A stretch of 5,707 bases of DNA from Flavobacteriales bacterium CG_4_9_14_3_um_filter_32_8 (GTDB lineage Bacteria > Bacteroidota > Bacteroidia > Flavobacteriales_E > Vicingaceae), in NCBI GenBank assembly GCA_002790175.1, contig PFUQ01000163.1, positions 1 through 5,707 of the forward strand, in the 5' to 3' direction. A program made the translations under genes and the position numbers. Position 1 is the stretch's first letter; each line of letters starts with the position of its first letter. Positions 1 through 5,526 of this stretch are shown here, one piece after another. Under the pieces are notes generated by a model. That model worked only from the letters and a program-made list of their open reading frames with translations, had not been told where the DNA came from and made no database searches.

Positions 1-1
1 T

Positions 2-70
2 GATGCCGTAGAATTTGAATTGCAAGAAGGAAGAAAAGGATTAAACGCAGTAAATGTAAAAGTGATTTAA
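2..70 (+). CDS. Cold-shock protein, CspA family (C-terminal end only)
   Basis: Only the last 22 codons and the TAA stop are inside the window. They read DAVEFELQEGRKGLNAVNVK followed by VI. The pattern EFE...EG.KGL.AVNV matches the final beta-strands of CspA-type cold-shock domains, small (about 65-70 residue) single-strand nucleic-acid-binding RNA chaperones of the cytoplasm. The RNP1 and RNP2 motifs lie upstream of the window, so paralogue and start cannot be judged. An intrinsic terminator follows 28 bases after the stop, so this is the end of its transcript. Confidence 0.8.
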   Translation, partial: DAVEFELQEGRKGLNAVNVKVI

Positions 71-97
71 TAGTTATTCTTAAACTTTTTAATGATG

Positions 98-127
98 AAA
101 GCCTGTTCTATCGAGCAGGCTTTTTTA
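98..127 (+). terminator. Rho-independent terminator of the cold-shock gene
   Basis: The arm AAAGCCTGTTC (98-108) pairs with GAGCAGGCTTT (113-123) to give an 11-bp stem with one G-T wobble and the four-base loop TATC. A T-run continues to 126. The orientation fits the upstream plus-strand gene. Read on the minus strand the same stem has only a three-T tail, so it may also slow transcription leaving dprA, but less efficiently. Confidence 0.9.
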
Positions 128-143
128 TTTATAATTTTTGCTA

Positions 144-1247
144 CTAAACCAATTGATACATTTTTCCTGGCAAAGATTTTATCACTCCGTTAAACTCTAA
201 GTTGAGCAACAAAGAAGCGGTTTTACTCATCGGGAATTTTGCTTGTAACGAAAGATCGTCTATGGCTAATTTATCTTTTTGTGAAAGCAATTGAGTAATC
301 ATTTTTTCTTCCTCCGACAGTTCAACAAATAAGCGTTGCTGTTTATGGTCAGTAATTTTTTTCGATTCCCAACTCATAATGTATTCAATATCTTTAACCG
401 ACTGAATTAATGCAGCTTTATTACTCTTTATTAAATTATTACACCCCTCCGACTGAGCATCTGAAAGCCTACCTGGAAGAGCAAATACATCTCTGTTGTA
501 GTCATTAGCAAGATAAGCTGTAATTAACGAGCCTCCTTTTTTACTCGATTCAACTACAATTGTAATATCCGACAACCCGGCAATAATTCGGTTTCTTTTA
601 GGAAAATTCTCACGGTCTGGGTTTGTACCACTTTTATAATCGGAAGCCAATCCTCCATTTTCTAACATTTGATTGGCAACAGCAGTATGTTGTGATGGAT
701 ACAGCCTATCTAAACCATGAGCCAAAACCCCAACTGTTGCTAAATTATTTTTAATTGCCGCTTTATGCGAACAAATGTCTATTCCATAAGCCAAACCACT
801 AACAATTAAAGGATGGTGCGGTACTAAATCGCTCACAATTTGATTACAAAACTCTTTTCCATAATCCGTAGCATTCCGAGTTCCTACGATGCTAATTACT
901 TTTTGATTATTATAATCAATGTTGCCTTTTGAATAGAGAACAACAGGTCCATCTTCACAATGAAGCAATCGTTTTGGATAGTTTTCATCCAAATAAAAAA
1001 GAGCTTGAATCGTATTTTTTTCAATAAATTTAAGCTCATTCTCAGCTATCGCTAAAGCTTCTATTTTACTTTGATAAATACTATTGGCGTAAACACTACC
1101 TATTCCTGGAATTTTCTCTAACACTTTTGTTTTTTCGCTAAAAACTTGTTTTGCACTACCACAATAAGCAATTAGCTTTTTTGCTGTAATGTCGCCAATA
1201 CCTTGCAGTTCGGTAATTGCAATATTATAAAGTAAATCATCATTCAT
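144..1247 (-). CDS. dprA: DNA-processing protein DprA (DNA protecting protein, Smf)
   Basis: DprA is a cytoplasmic protein that binds incoming single-stranded DNA during natural transformation and loads RecA onto it. The 367-residue product has all three expected parts. The N-terminal helix-hairpin-helix/SAM-like region holds LQGIGDITAKKL (14-25) and LEKIPGIGSVYA (43-54). The central Rossmann-like DprA domain holds SIVGTRNATDYG (119-130), IVSGLAYGID (148-157), GVLAHGLDRLYP (173-184), NFPKRNRIIAGLS (214-226) and SSKKGGSLITA (234-244). A C-terminal winged-helix-like region spans about 310-367. Length is normal and no key motif is missing. The start ATG (1245-1247) is followed by MNDDLLYNIA, the usual beginning of the first domain. 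The gene is divergent from kdsB. Single dprA genes are widespread, so its presence alone does not prove natural competence. Confidence 0.97.
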   Translation of the reverse strand: MNDDLLYNIAITELQGIGDITAKKLIAYCGSAKQVFSEKTKVLEKIPGIGSVYANSIYQSKIEALAIAENELKFIEKNTIQALFYLDENYPKRLLHCEDGPVVLYSKGNIDYNNQKVISIVGTRNATDYGKEFCNQIVSDLVPHHPLIVSGLAYGIDICSHKAAIKNNLATVGVLAHGLDRLYPSQHTAVANQMLENGGLASDYKSGTNPDRENFPKRNRIIAGLSDITIVVESSKKGGSLITAYLANDYNRDVFALPGRLSDAQSEGCNNLIKSNKAALIQSVKDIEYIMSWESKKITDHKQQRLFVELSEEEKMITQLLSQKDKLAIDDLSLQAKFPMSKTASLLLNLEFNGVIKSLPGKMYQLV

Positions 1248-1288
1248 AACTAAGTAAAAATAACTATTTTTATCTTTATTAATCTCAT

Positions 1289-1296
1289 CAAATTTG
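1289..1296. promoter_or_regulatory. Possible -7 box CAAATTTG between dprA and kdsB
   Basis: CAAATTTG differs from the Bacteroidota -7 consensus TAnnTTTG at one base. It is its own reverse complement, so it reads the same on both strands. On the minus strand it would give dprA a leader of roughly 35 bases. On the plus strand it would start kdsB transcription only a few bases before the ATG. No TTG was found at the expected -33 distance on either strand, so this is a weak prediction. Confidence 0.3.
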
Positions 1297-1306
1297 TAAA
1301 TCGTAA

Positions 1307-2041
1307 ATGAAAATTATTGGCATCATTCCTTCTCGATTTGGCTCTACTCGTTTCCCTGGAAAACCATTGGTAAAAATTAATGGAAAAACAATGATTGAGC
1401 GAGTTTACCACCAAGCAAAAAAAGCCAAATCGTTAACTGAAGTTATTGTTGCTACCGATGATGAACGAATTTTTAAACACGTAAAAAGTTTTGGGGGAAA
1501 AGTAATCATGACTTCTTCCGCTCACCAAAGTGGCACCGAAAGATGTGCTGAAGTAATTAACAAATTAAAAGAAAAATACGATGTTGTAATCAACATACAA
1601 GGCGACGAACCTTTTATTAATCCTGAACAAATTAATCAATTGAGTTTATGTTTTGAGGATGTTAAAACAGACATTGCTACATTAATCAAAAAAATAGATG
1701 CCGAAGAAGAATTATTCAACCTGAACAGACCAAAAGTGGACATTGACGAAAACAATTTTGCGAAGATGTTTAGCAGAGAAGCAATTCCTCCAATAAAAAA
1801 CGTAGCAAAAGAAAACTGGTTAAAAAAACATACTTATTACAAGCACATTGGCATTTATGGTTACCGAACAACGGTACTAAAAAAAATTAGCCAATTGCCA
1901 CCATCTCCATTAGAGATAAAAGAAAAATTAGAACAATTAAGATGGCTAGAAAATGGTTATACCATTAAGATTGCCGTAACTACACACGAAGGCATTGCAA
2001 TTGACACCCCAGCCGATTTAGAAAAAATTACTTTTAAATAG
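1307..2041 (+). CDS. kdsB: 3-deoxy-manno-octulosonate cytidylyltransferase (CMP-Kdo synthetase)
   Basis: KdsB activates the LPS inner-core sugar Kdo: CTP + Kdo gives CMP-Kdo + diphosphate, in the cytoplasm, and so commits Kdo to lipid A-core assembly. The 244-residue product has normal family length and a complete motif set. It has the nucleotide-binding loop IPSRFGSTRFPGKPL (7-21), ATDDERI (49-55), TSSAHQSGTER (69-79), NIQGDEP (96-102, with D100 the likely metal ligand), FSREAIP (156-162), KHIGIYGYR (179-187), EKLEQLRWLENG (206-217) and the closing GIAIDTPADLEK (229-240, with D233 the likely second metal ligand). The ATG at 1307 begins directly with the first beta-strand (MKIIGIIPSR), as in homologues. 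It implies an outer membrane with Kdo-containing LPS. The HU-SPOR gene follows on the same strand after 39 bases and may be co-transcribed. Confidence 0.97.
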   Translation: MKIIGIIPSRFGSTRFPGKPLVKINGKTMIERVYHQAKKAKSLTEVIVATDDERIFKHVKSFGGKVIMTSSAHQSGTERCAEVINKLKEKYDVVINIQGDEPFINPEQINQLSLCFEDVKTDIATLIKKIDAEEELFNLNRPKVDIDENNFAKMFSREAIPPIKNVAKENWLKKHTYYKHIGIYGYRTTVLKKISQLPPSPLEIKEKLEQLRWLENGYTIKIAVTTHEGIAIDTPADLEKITFK

Positions 2042-2062
2042 ACTTTCTTTTCTTTAATTTTA

Positions 2063-2070
2063 TACATTCG
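2063..2070 (+). promoter_or_regulatory. Possible -7 box of the HU-SPOR gene
   Basis: TACATTCG lies 10 bases before the ATG at 2081 and differs from TAnnTTTG at one base. No TTTG is present 19-21 bases upstream. It could give a separate short-leader transcript; otherwise the gene is read through from kdsB. Confidence 0.3.
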
Positions 2071-2080
2071 TAAGCCCAAA

Positions 2081-3139
2081 ATGAAACTAGACCAATACAT
2101 ATCCGAATTATTATTCCAATACGATTGTGTTATCGTTCCTGGTATGGGTGGTTTTGTCGCCAATTATAAATCAGCTTCTATTCAAACCATACAAAATACC
2201 CTACATCCTCCTTCTAAAGGAATTTCTTTTAATAAAAACCTGAATAGTAATGATGGTCTGTTGGCTAATTTTATTGCTCAAAAAGAAGCAATAAGCTATC
2301 CTTTTTCTTGCCAAAAAATTGAAGAAGCAGTTACCGTAATGAATAGGGATCTGAAATTGAAAAAGAAAATTGTTCTTCAAAATGTTGGAACACTTTTTTT
2401 AGATGTTGAACAACGAATTCAATTTGAACCTGCTGCTACTGTTAATTATTTGTTAGACTCTTACGGTTTGCCAATTTTTTCTAAACAACCGATTAAAAGA
2501 CCAACATTAGAAGACAAAATAACCAACCAATTTAAAGACCGAACAACTCCATTGATTACCTCAAAAATGGAGAATACTGTTTCTAAAAAATGGCTGGTTG
2601 CAGCAGCAATTACCATCCCTCTTGCATTTTTTGCCATTTGGATTCCTTCCCAATACAACTTAACAGGTACTATTAATACTGCTAATTTAAATCCTTTTAA
2701 ATCGGACATAAAAGCAGTTTATGCTCCTCATCAATCAACAATTAGTGTAGCTGAAATAGACGAAAAGTCTATTAAAGAACAACTAATTTTGGTAGCTGAT
2801 AGTACTAATTTTTTAGAAATTAAGTTGGATGCAGCTATTTCTCCATTTGTGGTAAAGTTAAAAGATACCCCAACTAACAGTGAAGCAATTTCTACGTTTG
2901 TTGCTACTGAAGATCATGAATTACATTACCACATTGTCGGGGGTTGTTTTTCTGATAAAAACAATGCAAAAAAATTAGTAAAACAGTTAAAAAAAGATGG
3001 TTTTAATGCTACCATTATTGGCAAAAGAAAAGGACTATGGACGGTAAGTTACAATAGTTTTTCCACTAAAAGAGAAGCAATAGAAGTTTTAGCAACTGCA
3101 AAAGCACATAACGCTAAAGCTTGGATTTTGAATTTATAA
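2081..3139 (+). CDS. HU-CCDC81-like / transmembrane / SPOR domain protein
   Basis: The 352-residue product has three parts. Residues 1 to about 135 match the bacterial HU-CCDC81 type of HU/IHF-like domain: MKLDQYISELLFQYDCVIVPGMGGF opens it (pieces 1-10 and 13-25), the first segment runs to about 60 and the second (LANFIAQKEAI, VLQNVGTLFLD, FEPAATVNYL) to about 135. A single hydrophobic helix at about 171-188 (WLVAAAITIPLAFFAIWI) is preceded by KK and suggests a cytoplasmic N-terminus. A low-complexity periplasmic linker leads to a C-terminal SPOR domain at about 280-352 (YHIVGGCFSDKNNAKKLV, GLWTVSYNSFSTKREA), a fold that binds denuded septal peptidoglycan. The family is known from Bacteroidota and has been proposed to link the chromosome to the division site; that role is inference from domains, not experiment. 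The stop overlaps the end of a dehydrogenase gene remnant on the other strand. Confidence 0.88.
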   Translation: MKLDQYISELLFQYDCVIVPGMGGFVANYKSASIQTIQNTLHPPSKGISFNKNLNSNDGLLANFIAQKEAISYPFSCQKIEEAVTVMNRDLKLKKKIVLQNVGTLFLDVEQRIQFEPAATVNYLLDSYGLPIFSKQPIKRPTLEDKITNQFKDRTTPLITSKMENTVSKKWLVAAAITIPLAFFAIWIPSQYNLTGTINTANLNPFKSDIKAVYAPHQSTISVAEIDEKSIKEQLILVADSTNFLEIKLDAAISPFVVKLKDTPTNSEAISTFVATEDHELHYHIVGGCFSDKNNAKKLVKQLKKDGFNATIIGKRKGLWTVSYNSFSTKREAIEVLATAKAHNAKAWILNL

Positions 3140-3187
3140 TTCCTTAAATTCCTGCTCAATTTTATCGGCTAAAAACACTTCAACTTT
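3134..3187 (-). pseudogene. Repeat copy C1: remnant of the dehydrogenase gene 3' end
   Basis: On the minus strand this stretch reads KVEVFLADKIEQEFKEL and a TAA stop. It is homologous to the end of the dehydrogenase at the right edge (KLSSVLADKIEQEF, stop). The 19-base core TCAATTTTATCGGCTAAAA (3156-3174) is identical in all three copies. Here the frame runs three codons further (KEL) and its stop lies inside the last codons of the HU-SPOR gene. The frame is open back to a stop at about 3200 and has no start. The remnant also overlaps the end of the ATPase gene by a few bases. It is best read as a displaced gene end left by insertion of the ATPase cassette. Confidence 0.75.
3156..3174. repeat. 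19-bp direct-repeat core, copy 1 of 3
   Basis: TCAATTTTATCGGCTAAAA is repeated exactly at 4482-4500 and 5540-5558 in the same orientation. It contains the small inverted repeat TTTTA-TCGGC-TAAAA (5-base arms, 5-base centre), a shape compatible with a recombinase core site. Copies 1 and 2 stay identical a little further (22 bases from C at 3155 and 4481). Confidence 0.93.
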
Positions 3188-4367
3188 TATTTTGCAACCT
3201 TATGGCTTCAATATCTTTTTGATTTCGCACAATATGTTTTGCAGTTGCCTTAAAGTTATCAAAGAGTAGTTGTTGTTTCTCGCTCAAGACTTCATCATGA
3301 AACTTGCACTCAATTAATAGTTTATTTTGCGAAATAAAATCCAATTCGGTAGTGTTTTCATAGATATAACTTAAGTTTAAATGTTTCAATCGGAGATATG
3401 TGTAGTTTTCGAACAAAGCACCCCAATCTCTTTCACCAGTATAATAGGTTCTAATACCTGTGTCGCAACAATAAATTTTTTTTGGAGAAACTAACTGTTC
3501 GTTTAGTTTCCCGTATCTTGTAACAGGACTTATAATAAAAGTATCGCAAAACATATCAAAGTAGCGTTTAGATGTTTCCGTAGAAATTCCTAATACTTTA
3601 GCTACTTTGTTAATGCTCATGGTTTTTCCACTCCGTTCCATGAGTAATAAAAAGTAATCTTTTAGTTGTTTTATTTGCCGAATACCATTAACAGCAGCAA
3701 TGTCTTTGTAAATGATGTTGTCCATTAACTCACTAATATATGCAGCATCATTCGTTAATACATATTCTGGAATTCCACCAGTTGCTAAATAATCTTTAAA
3801 ATAAGACTCTTGTAAATGCTCGTCAGCTTTCTTGATGGTAATGTTTTTGAAACGTAAATACATTTCAAAACTTAAAGGTAAAACCTCAAAAGTAATACTA
3901 CGTCCTGTTAAATATCCTTTTTGTTTATGCAACAAAGAAGCACTTGAAGATGATGCAAAAATTTTTGAATTGCCTTTATCGTAGAGATTTTTTAATTGCA
4001 ATTCGTAATCATCAACAAATGTAATTTCATCTAAGAATAAATAAATAGGTTGTTCATTTTTAATTTTATGAAGCATTTTAAAGCCTTCAACAATTTCGAT
4101 AATAGTTTTTCCCAATAAAAGGAAATCGTCCATACTCACATATAAAATATGAATTGGGTTAATCTTTTTTTCATTAATTAAATACTTAATGCAAAGCTTC
4201 ATTAGACTCGTTTTTCCAATTCTGCGTAAACCAGTTAAAAAGACTATTTGCTTATTGGTTATGTTTGGTAGTAGAAATTCAAAACTTTCGTTTCTATCCA
4301 GTAAATTAGTTAACAAATTTGTATTGTTTTCCCACCAAGGATTGTATCTATAGAGTTCTTTTTCCAT
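3180..4367 (-). CDS. AAA_14/DUF4143 family ATPase with PD-(D/E)XK-like C-terminus
   Basis: The 395-residue protein has normal length for this family of single-gene, frequently transferred bacterial ATPases of unknown physiological role. The N-terminal AAA domain has Walker A GLRRIGKT (46-53), Walker B YLFLDE (109-114) and a sensor-1-like strand KIFASSSSASLL (135-146). The family signature ATGGIPEYV is at 195-203. A winged-helix-like segment (MSINKVAKVLGISTETSKRY, 250-269) follows. The C-terminal DUF4143 part holds GALFENYTYLRL (316-327), then ELDF (341-344) and LIECKF (351-356). D343 with E353-x-K355 resembles a PD-(D/E)XK nuclease active site; catalysis is not shown. The start ATG (4365-4367) follows a canonical promoter. 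The gene lies between copies C1 and C2 of the dehydrogenase gene end, which marks it as an insertion. It is convergent with HU-SPOR with no clear terminator between them. Confidence 0.92.
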   Translation of the reverse strand: MEKELYRYNPWWENNTNLLTNLLDRNESFEFLLPNITNKQIVFLTGLRRIGKTSLMKLCIKYLINEKKINPIHILYVSMDDFLLLGKTIIEIVEGFKMLHKIKNEQPIYLFLDEITFVDDYELQLKNLYDKGNSKIFASSSSASLLHKQKGYLTGRSITFEVLPLSFEMYLRFKNITIKKADEHLQESYFKDYLATGGIPEYVLTNDAAYISELMDNIIYKDIAAVNGIRQIKQLKDYFLLLMERSGKTMSINKVAKVLGISTETSKRYFDMFCDTFIISPVTRYGKLNEQLVSPKKIYCCDTGIRTYYTGERDWGALFENYTYLRLKHLNLSYIYENTTELDFISQNKLLIECKFHDEVLSEKQQLLFDNFKATAKHIVRNQKDIEAIRLQNKS

Positions 4368-4386
4368 AATTACTTGCTTTTATACA

Positions 4387-4417
4387 CAAAGATATAAAAA
4401 CATTTGATATAAACAAA
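4387..4417 (-). promoter_or_regulatory. Canonical Bacteroidota promoter of the ATPase gene
   Basis: On the minus strand a -33 TTTG (4414-4417) is separated by exactly 19 bases from a perfect -7 TATCTTTG (4387-4394). This fits the Bacteroidota primary sigma consensus TTTG-N19/21-TAnnTTTG. Transcription would begin near 4381-4383, giving a leader of about 15 bases before the ATG at 4367. The -33 element lies inside repeat R1, so a protein bound to R1 would block it. Confidence 0.72.
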
Positions 4418-4425
4418 CACTATTT
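4401..4425. repeat. Intergenic repeat R1, operator-like
   Basis: This 25-base unit starts CATTTGAT and ends AACACTATTT. It matches R2 (4434-4458) at 22 of 25 positions. Its core TTTGAT-ATA-AACAAA (4403-4417) is an inverted repeat with five of six pairs matching. It covers the -33 element of the ATPase promoter. Confidence 0.75.
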
Positions 4426-4433
4426 ATAAAAAC

Positions 4434-4458
4434 CATTTGATGTTATCAAACACTATTT
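4434..4458. repeat. Intergenic repeat R2 with perfect TTTGAT-GTT-ATCAAA palindrome
   Basis: It is the second unit of the CATTTGAT...CACTATTT repeat, 33 bases after R1, about three helical turns. Its core at 4436-4450 is a perfect inverted repeat with 6-base arms and a 3-base centre, typical of a dimeric repressor site. The preceding AAAAACCATTTGAT (4428-4441) is repeated exactly at 4597-4610. Confidence 0.75.
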
Positions 4459-4468
4459 TAAATAGCGT

Positions 4469-4549
4469 TTAAAATTCTCTCTCAATTTTATCGGCTAAAA
4501 ACGTAGCAAGTTTAAGTTCGCAAATAAATACAGGATAAAAAAATAGCAT
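4469..4549 (-). pseudogene. Repeat copy C2: dehydrogenase gene-end remnant, 26-codon ORF
   Basis: On the minus strand the segment 4469-4513 reads KLATFLADKIEREF and then TAA, homologous codon for codon to the dehydrogenase end at 5527-5571 (KLSSVLADKIEQEF). Upstream the match stops, but the frame stays open to an ATG at 4547-4549 (MLFFYPVFICEL...), making a 26-residue ORF. The first dozen residues show no likeness to the dehydrogenase. I see no convincing promoter for it, so it is called a gene remnant, though a short expressed peptide cannot be excluded. Confidence 0.7.
4482..4500. repeat. 19-bp direct-repeat core, copy 2 of 3
   Basis: It is identical to 3156-3174 and 5540-5558. It lies 1326 bases from copy 1 and 1058 bases from copy 3, which would be the lengths of the two inserted units. 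It separates the ATPase gene with its R1/R2 repeats from the Bro-N gene. Confidence 0.93.
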
Positions 4550-4602
4550 CAAGTTTTGAAATGGGTTGGTAATTTTTTCAATGCTTTGTTCCAAACAAAA
4601 AC

Positions 4603-4624
4603 CATTTGATATAAATCACTATTT
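4603..4624. repeat. Intergenic repeat R3, shortened copy near the Bro-N gene
   Basis: CATTTGATATAAA followed by TCACTATTT matches R1 with three bases missing in the middle. The second palindrome arm is largely lost. It ends inside the likely -7 box of the plus-strand Bro-N gene, so both cargo genes have a copy of this repeat at their promoters. Apart from these repeats, copy C2 and the promoters, I see nothing recognisable in the rest of the 303-bp gap (4368-4670). Confidence 0.65.
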
Positions 4625-4627
4625 TTG
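4620..4627 (+). promoter_or_regulatory. Probable -7 box of the Bro-N/DinD-like gene
   Basis: TATTTTTG fits TAnnTTTG exactly and would start transcription near 4632, about 40 bases before the ATG at 4671. No TTTG lies 19-21 bases upstream, so the promoter may be weak or need an activator. The first five bases belong to repeat R3. Confidence 0.45.
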
Positions 4628-4670
4628 AGATACCCAAAACTACTAAATTGTAACTATTAAATTTATTACC

Positions 4671-5522
4671 ATGAGCAATGTTAAACTCTTTGAAAGCAAA
4701 AAAGTCCGCACCCATTGGGATGAGGAACAAGAAAAATGGTATTTTTCTGTAATTGATGTGATAGAGATACTTACTGATAGCAGCATTCCAAAAAGATATT
4801 GGAGTGATTTAAAAAAGAAACTCCAGTCAGAGGGAAGTCAGTTGTACGAAAAAATCGTACAACTGAAAATGGAAGCAAGCGATGGTAAAAAATATGCTAC
4901 GGATTGCCTTGATACTCCAGATTTACTAAGAATGATTCAATCCATCCCATCACCAAAAGCAGAACCTTTTAAACAATGGTTGGCAAAAACAGGGTATGAA
5001 AGAATGCAGGAAATTGCTGACCCTGCACAAAGTTTAGACAGAGCAAGAGAAAACTGGCAGAAATTAGGAAGAAGCGAAAAGTGGATTCAGCAACGAATGA
5101 CAGGGCAAGAAACTCGAAATAAACTTACGGATTATTGGAAAGATAGTGGTGTTCAAAAATCAGATGAATTTGCATTTTTAACCAACATCATTCATCAGGA
5201 ATGGACAGGACTAACTGTAAAGAAACACAAAGATTTAAAAGGACTTAAAACTCAAAATTTACGTGACCACATGAGTGAAGCAGAGTTGATTTTTACTGCA
5301 TTGGCAGAATTATCTACTCGTCAAATTGCAGAAACAGAAAAAGCAATAGGGTTGAAACAAAATGCCATTGCCAGTAAAAATGGTGGTAAAATTGCTAAAG
5401 ATGCAAGATTAGCTTTAGAATTCAAAACTGGCAAAAAAGTAATTACACCAGAAAACTTTTTACCTCCTGCAAAAGGGAAAAACCTGCCTATCAAAAAGGT
5501 AGGGAAAATTGGTAAAAAATAA
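4671..5522 (+). CDS. Bro-N domain protein, DinD-like
   Basis: The 283-residue product belongs to the widely transferred family annotated as BRO-family, phage antirepressor-like or DNA-damage-inducible protein D-like. Residues 1 to about 110 form the Bro-N part: KLFESKKVRTHWDEEQEKWY (5-24), FSVIDVIEILTDS (25-37), YWSDLKKKL (43-51), then LDTPDLLRMIQSIPSPKAEP (80-99) and FKQWLAKTGYER (100-111). The DinD-like C-terminal half has WIQQRMTGQETRNKLTDYW (138-156), KDLKGLKTQNLRDHMSEAEL (187-206), AELSTRQIAE (212-221) and a lysine-rich basic tail (about 268-283). Bro-N domains bind DNA in phage and viral proteins; for E. coli DinD, inhibition of RecA activity has been reported. The role here is unknown. 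The ATG at 4671 begins the usual short lead-in to the Bro-N domain. The gene sits alone between copies C2 and C3, stops 4 bases from the dehydrogenase stop, and has no obvious terminator. Confidence 0.88.
   Translation: MSNVKLFESKKVRTHWDEEQEKWYFSVIDVIEILTDSSIPKRYWSDLKKKLQSEGSQLYEKIVQLKMEASDGKKYATDCLDTPDLLRMIQSIPSPKAEPFKQWLAKTGYERMQEIADPAQSLDRARENWQKLGRSEKWIQQRMTGQETRNKLTDYWKDSGVQKSDEFAFLTNIIHQEWTGLTVKKHKDLKGLKTQNLRDHMSEAELIFTALAELSTRQIAETEKAIGLKQNAIASKNGGKIAKDARLALEFKTGKKVITPENFLPPAKGKNLPIKKVGKIGKK
4838..4866. repeat. Perfect 12-bp inverted repeat inside the Bro-N gene
   Basis: TCAGTTGTACGA (4838-4849) and TCGTACAACTGA (4855-4866) are exact reverse complements around AAAAA. The repeat encodes residues around SQLYEKIVQLK, just after YWSDLKKKLQSEG in the Bro-N domain. 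No T-run follows on either strand, so it is not an intrinsic terminator. It could be an mRNA hairpin or a protein-binding site. Confidence 0.92.
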
Positions 5523-5526
5523 ATGC

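Noticed and set aside
1957..2163. 68-codon minus-strand open frame across the kdsB / HU-SPOR junction
   Set aside because: It lies opposite the well-supported ends of two real genes and its protein resembles no family I know.
2461..2709. 82-codon minus-strand open frame inside the HU-SPOR gene
   Set aside because: It is entirely opposite the linker and membrane-helix coding region; its hydrophobic stretches are explained as the complement of that region.
3140..3179. Terminator between the convergent HU-SPOR and ATPase genes
   Set aside because: Only the 5-base-arm TTTTA/TAAAA element of the repeat core is present; no GC-rich stem with a T-run was found.
4401..4458. Short CRISPR-like array from R1 and R2
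   Set aside because: There are only two adjacent units with an 8-base gap, no true spacers and no cas gene. A regulatory repeat is more likely.
5488..5504. Hairpin CCTATC-AAAAA-GGTAGG near the end of the Bro-N gene as terminator
   Set aside because: The stem is only 6 bp with a wobble, lies inside the coding region and has no T-run after it.
3180..5522. Toxin-antitoxin or classical two-gene defence operon
   Set aside because: The two genes are divergent, separated by 303 bp and by a gene-end repeat, so they are not an operon. A functional link is only a possibility.
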